Below are positions 6,647 through 7,874 of a stretch of DNA of 7,874 bases, piece by piece; position 1 is the first letter of the stretch, and each line of letters starts with the position of its first letter. The notes beneath the pieces were generated by a model that ran no database searches, had not been told where the DNA came from, and saw only the letters and a list, made by a program, of their open reading frames with translations. The position numbers were made by a program, and so were the translations under genes. The stretch spans positions 1-7,874 of the forward strand of contig JAFTCZ010000007.1 of assembly GCA_017454425.1 (NCBI GenBank), read 5' to 3'. This stretch comes from Clostridia bacterium. Lineage in GTDB: Bacteria > Bacillota_A > Clostridia > Christensenellales > UBA1242.

Positions 6647-7026
6647 GTTAATAAATCTTTTATGGTTACACCTGATAAATAGTCGTTAATTAAGATGTTT
6701 AGGGTGCTCCACACATCGCCACCCACACAATCTGATTTTCGTGGACAGTTAATGTCACAGCTAATTTGTGGGGTAATGTCACCGGTTGCTTCAAGAATAT
6801 CTTTTATGTTTGTATGGCAAGCGGGGGCGGCGAGGCGATAGCCACCATCTTGTCCGCGTTGACTAACAATAAGACCTTTGCGAAGTAGTTTACCGGCAAT
6901 TTGTTCGGCATATTTAAGAGAAATTCCTTGATTTTTTGCCACATCATTAAGTGAAGTATAGCCTTCATTTTTTGCAATATCCACCATAATACGCACACCA
7001 TATCTGCCTGCAGCCGAAATTTTCAT
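6634..7026 (-). CDS. Rrf2-family (IscR-like) transcriptional regulator, probable Fe-S sensor of the suf operon
   Basis: This is a 130-residue winged-helix regulator. The N-terminus MKISAAGRYGVRIMVDIA (1-18) is the family hallmark. The recognition region is ISLKYAEQIAGKLLRKGLI (35-53), and the wing contains QDGGYRLA (59-66). Cys90, Cys94 and Cys100 lie where IscR, RirA and NsrR place their three cluster-binding cysteines, followed by the usual Trp (106), so an Fe-S cofactor is likely. The first spacing is short (C-x3-C-x5-C, against C-x5-C-x5-C in E. coli IscR). The start at 7026 is chosen because it begins the conserved motif and lies 6 bases after AGGAG. An upstream in-frame extension to 7080 would read through the promoter. 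It sits just upstream of suf on the same strand, and the inferred role is suf repression or activation. CymR-like cysteine control is less likely because CymR lacks these cysteines. Confidence 0.92.
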   Translation of the reverse strand: MKISAAGRYGVRIMVDIAKNEGYTSLNDVAKNQGISLKYAEQIAGKLLRKGLIVSQRGQDGGYRLAAPACHTNIKDILEATGDITPQISCDINCPRKSDCVGGDVWSTLNILINDYLSGVTIKDLLTKGN

Positions 7027-7051
7027 AATTTGCTCCTTTGGTTTTTGTTTG

Positions 7052-7080
7052 AATATACCATAAATAAAAAAAATTTGCAA
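7052..7080 (-). promoter_or_regulatory. Promoter of the rrf2 regulator gene
   Basis: On the - strand TTGCAA (7080-7075) and TATATT (7057-7052) are separated by 17 bases, with an AT-rich spacer. The predicted start near 7045 leaves a leader of about 20 bases holding AAAGGAG. I see no copy of the suf TACTA/TAGTA inverted repeats here, so autoregulation through the same site is not supported. Confidence 0.7.
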
Positions 7081-7177
7081 CTTTGGGCGTTGTTTTGTGG
7101 CATTTTATGTAACAAAAATGGAGAATTGGCATATAACAAAGGTGTGCAAAAATAACTTAGAAATTTTATAAATATTG

Positions 7178-7206
7178 TTGACAAAAGGTATTTTTTAATG
7201 TAATAT
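7178..7206 (+). promoter_or_regulatory. Promoter of the tRNA operon
   Basis: A perfect TTGACA (7178-7183) and TAATAT (7201-7206) are separated by 17 bases. It is the only strong + strand promoter between rrf2 and the first tRNA. Transcription would begin near 7213, giving a leader of about 58 bases before tRNA-Pro. Confidence 0.82.
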
Positions 7207-7213
7207 TTAAGGG

Positions 7214-7258
7214 TTGTATCACTAAATGCAAATATTGTTGTGCGATACAAGGTGATAC
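7214..7258 (+). other. Structured leader of the tRNA operon with alternative hairpins
   Basis: TTGTATCAC (7214-7222) can pair with either of two downstream arms: GATACAA (7244-7250), matching seven bases, or GTGATAC (7252-7258), also matching seven. The two arms are adjacent, near-repeated copies, so the hairpins exclude each other. There is no T run and no open frame. The likeliest role is a processing or stability element in the 5' leader, which is an inference. Confidence 0.4.
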
Positions 7259-7270
7259 TTTGTGTCCTAT

Positions 7271-7347
7271 CGGGGTGTAGCGCAGTTGGCTAGCGCACTT
7301 GATTTGGGATCAAGGGGCCGGGGGTTCGAGTCCCTTCACCCCGACCA
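7271..7347 (+). tRNA. tRNA-Pro (anticodon TGG)
   Basis: A complete 77-nt cloverleaf. The acceptor CGGGGTG/CACCCCG is followed by discriminator A and an encoded CCA. The anticodon stem CTTGA/TCAAG encloses the loop TTTGGGA, with anticodon TGG at 7305-7307. The T arm carries the TTCGAGT loop. It is the first gene of the six-gene tRNA operon and reads CCN proline codons through a wobble U. Confidence 0.97.
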
Positions 7348-7365
7348 ATGTGGTACGACACTTGT

Positions 7366-7442
7366 GACTTAGTAGCTCAGCTGGTTAGAGCGCTGCCCTG
7401 TCAAGGCAGAGGTCGAGGGTTCGAGCCCCTTCTAGGTCGCCA
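7366..7442 (+). tRNA. tRNA-Asp (anticodon GTC)
   Basis: A complete 77-nt cloverleaf with acceptor GACTTAG/CTAGGTC (one G-T pair), discriminator G and an encoded CCA. The anticodon stem CTGCC/GGCAG encloses the loop CTGTCAA, anticodon GTC. The G discriminator is the expected aspartate identity element. It lies 18 bases after tRNA-Pro. Confidence 0.97.
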
Positions 7443-7468
7443 TTGTGCCTTATGGCACATCTAATTAT
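7443..7468 (+). other. tRNA spacer hairpin
   Basis: TGTGCC (7444-7449) and GGCACA (7454-7459) form a perfect 6-bp stem with the loop TTAT in the spacer between tRNA-Asp and the CAT tRNA. No T run follows, so it is not a terminator. It probably helps separate or present the flanking tRNAs for processing. Confidence 0.5.
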
Positions 7469-7545
7469 GGGACTATAGCTCAGTTGGTTAGAGCTATCGG
7501 CTCATAACCGATCGGTCCAAGGTTCGAGTCCTTGTAGTCCCACCA
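7469..7545 (+). tRNA. tRNA with CAT anticodon (Ile2 or elongator Met)
   Basis: A complete 77-nt cloverleaf with acceptor GGGACTA/TAGTCCC, discriminator A and an encoded CCA. The anticodon stem ATCGG/CCGAT encloses the loop CTCATAA. The paired G1-C72 and the lack of three G-C pairs at the base of the anticodon stem exclude initiator tRNA-fMet. The CGGCTCATAACCG core and the following CGGTC resemble the Firmicute tRNA-Ile whose C34 is changed to lysidine by TilS, which would then read ATA codons. Elongator tRNA-Met cannot be excluded by eye. Confidence 0.92.
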
Positions 7546-7578
7546 ATGCTGTAAACCAACTTAGTTTCAGCACCATAT
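7546..7578 (+). other. tRNA spacer hairpin with a one-base bulge
   Basis: GCTG and AAAC (7548-7551 and 7553-7556, bulged T at 7552) pair with GTTT and CAGC (7564-7571) around a seven-base loop, giving eight base pairs between the CAT tRNA and tRNA-Phe. No T run follows. It differs in sequence from the other spacer hairpins. Confidence 0.45.
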
Positions 7579-7654
7579 GCCCTGATAGCTCAGTTGGTAG
7601 AGCAAAGGACTGAAAATCCTTGTGTCGTGGGTTCGAGTCCCACCTAGGGCACCA
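7579..7654 (+). tRNA. tRNA-Phe (anticodon GAA)
   Basis: A 76-nt cloverleaf with discriminator A and an encoded CCA. The anticodon stem AAGGA/TCCTT encloses CTGAAAA, anticodon GAA, and the T arm is GTGGG/CCCAC. The acceptor stem GCCCTGA/CTAGGGC is imperfect: position 6-67 is G-T and position 7-66 is A-C. All other identity features are normal, so it is probably functional. Confidence 0.95.
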
Positions 7655-7657
7655 TAT

Positions 7658-7732
7658 GCTGGCGTGGCTCAACGGTAGAGCAGCTGACTTGTAATCAGCA
7701 GGTTGTAGGTTCGATTCCTATCGCCAGCTCCA
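7658..7732 (+). tRNA. tRNA-Thr (anticodon TGT)
   Basis: A complete 75-nt cloverleaf with acceptor GCTGGCG/CGCCAGC, discriminator T and an encoded CCA. The anticodon stem GCTGA/TCAGC encloses CTTGTAA, anticodon TGT, reading ACA and ACG. It starts 3 bases after tRNA-Phe. Together with the separate GGT isoacceptor at the other end of the window it covers all threonine codons. Confidence 0.97.
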
Positions 7733-7735
7733 TAT

Positions 7736-7776
7736 AATCTAGAAATTGAGGGGGTCTAGATTAACAACAACCCTCA
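7736..7776 (+). other. Possible H-type RNA pseudoknot in the spacer before tRNA-Tyr
   Basis: AATCTAGA (7736-7743) pairs perfectly with TCTAGATT (7755-7762). Within the loop, TGAGGG (7747-7752) is complementary to CCCTCA (7771-7776) downstream. The connecting loops are 3, 2 and 8 bases, and the last is the A-rich AACAACAA. This is good geometry for an H-type pseudoknot. No known RNA family is recognised. Two alternative simple hairpins are the competing explanation. Confidence 0.45.
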
Positions 7777-7780
7777 TCAT

Positions 7781-7866
7781 GGGAAGTTTCCAGAGTGGCC
7801 AAATGGAGCAGACTGTAAATCTGTTGTCGGAAGACTTCAGGGGTTCGAGTCCCTTACTTCCCACCA
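7781..7866 (+). tRNA. tRNA-Tyr (anticodon GTA)
   Basis: An 86-nt class II tRNA with the long variable arm expected for bacterial tRNA-Tyr. The acceptor GGGAAGT/ACTTCCC is followed by discriminator A and an encoded CCA. The anticodon stem encloses CTGTAAA, anticodon GTA, and the T loop is TTCGAGT. It is the last tRNA in view. No terminator appears in the remaining 8 bases, so the operon may continue past the window. Confidence 0.96.
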
Positions 7867-7874
7867 ATCAAAAA

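Noticed and set aside
7027..7080. N-terminal extension of the Rrf2 protein to 7080
   Set aside because: The extension would read through the likely promoter and ribosome binding site; the conserved MKIS..GRYG start is at 7026.
7736..7776. PreQ1 riboswitch, suggested by the small pseudoknot next to tRNA-Tyr
   Set aside because: The loop and tail sequences do not match the preQ1 aptamer consensus, and there is no downstream terminator or ribosome binding site to control.
1..7874. CRISPR arrays, insertion sequences, prophage or defence genes
   Set aside because: No regularly spaced repeats, transposase, integrase or defence-protein motifs were found on either strand.

Overview
The window is AT-rich bacterial chromosome with compact intergenic spaces, strong sigma-70-like promoters, AGGAG-type ribosome binding sites, CCA-encoding tRNA genes and a complete SUF iron-sulfur cluster operon in the order sufC-sufB-sufD-sufS-sufU behind an Rrf2-family regulator. 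That operon order, the zinc-type SufU scaffold/transfer protein and the base composition point to a low-GC Gram-positive (Firmicutes, Clostridia-like, probably anaerobic) bacterium. TGA appears to be a true stop, because sufB ends in TGA inside a TGATG junction, so the standard bacterial code fits. I cannot name the species.

Layout. Bases 1-75 hold what looks like the 3' end of a gene entering from the left, with a + strand terminator at 150-188. A tRNA-Thr(GGT) lies on the - strand (274-349) with its own terminator (245-266). On the + strand follow two monocistronic membrane protein genes, each with a promoter and terminator: an unrecognised four-helix membrane protein (526-996) and mscL, the large-conductance mechanosensitive channel (1083-1691). 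A shared bidirectional terminator (1691-1713) separates mscL from the convergent suf operon.

The suf operon runs on the - strand from 6551 down to 1714. Its genes overlap or nearly touch, which implies translational coupling. SufC (ATPase), SufB and SufD form the SufBC2D scaffold, SufS is the cysteine desulfurase, and SufU is the zinc-dependent sulfur acceptor that relays persulfide sulfur. Upstream on the same strand is an Rrf2/IscR-like regulator (6634-7026) with three cysteines placed to hold an Fe-S cluster. Between it and sufC are an intrinsic terminator, a near-consensus promoter and two adjacent inverted repeats that share TACTA/TAGTA half-sites. I infer that these are the operators through which the regulator senses Fe-S status and controls suf.

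The right end (7271-7866) is a + strand tRNA operon (Pro-TGG, Asp-GTC, a CAT-anticodon tRNA, Phe-GAA, Thr-TGT, Tyr-GTA) with a good promoter at 7178-7206. Its longer spacers can fold, and one of them can form an H-type pseudoknot. The cluster may continue beyond the window.

Most of the window is ordinary core genome. I see no unmistakably new system. The items most worth a second look are the paired operator at the suf promoter, the pseudoknot-like tRNA spacer, a copy of the tRNA-Thr anticodon arm upstream of that tRNA gene, and the long insertion in the MscL cytoplasmic tail.
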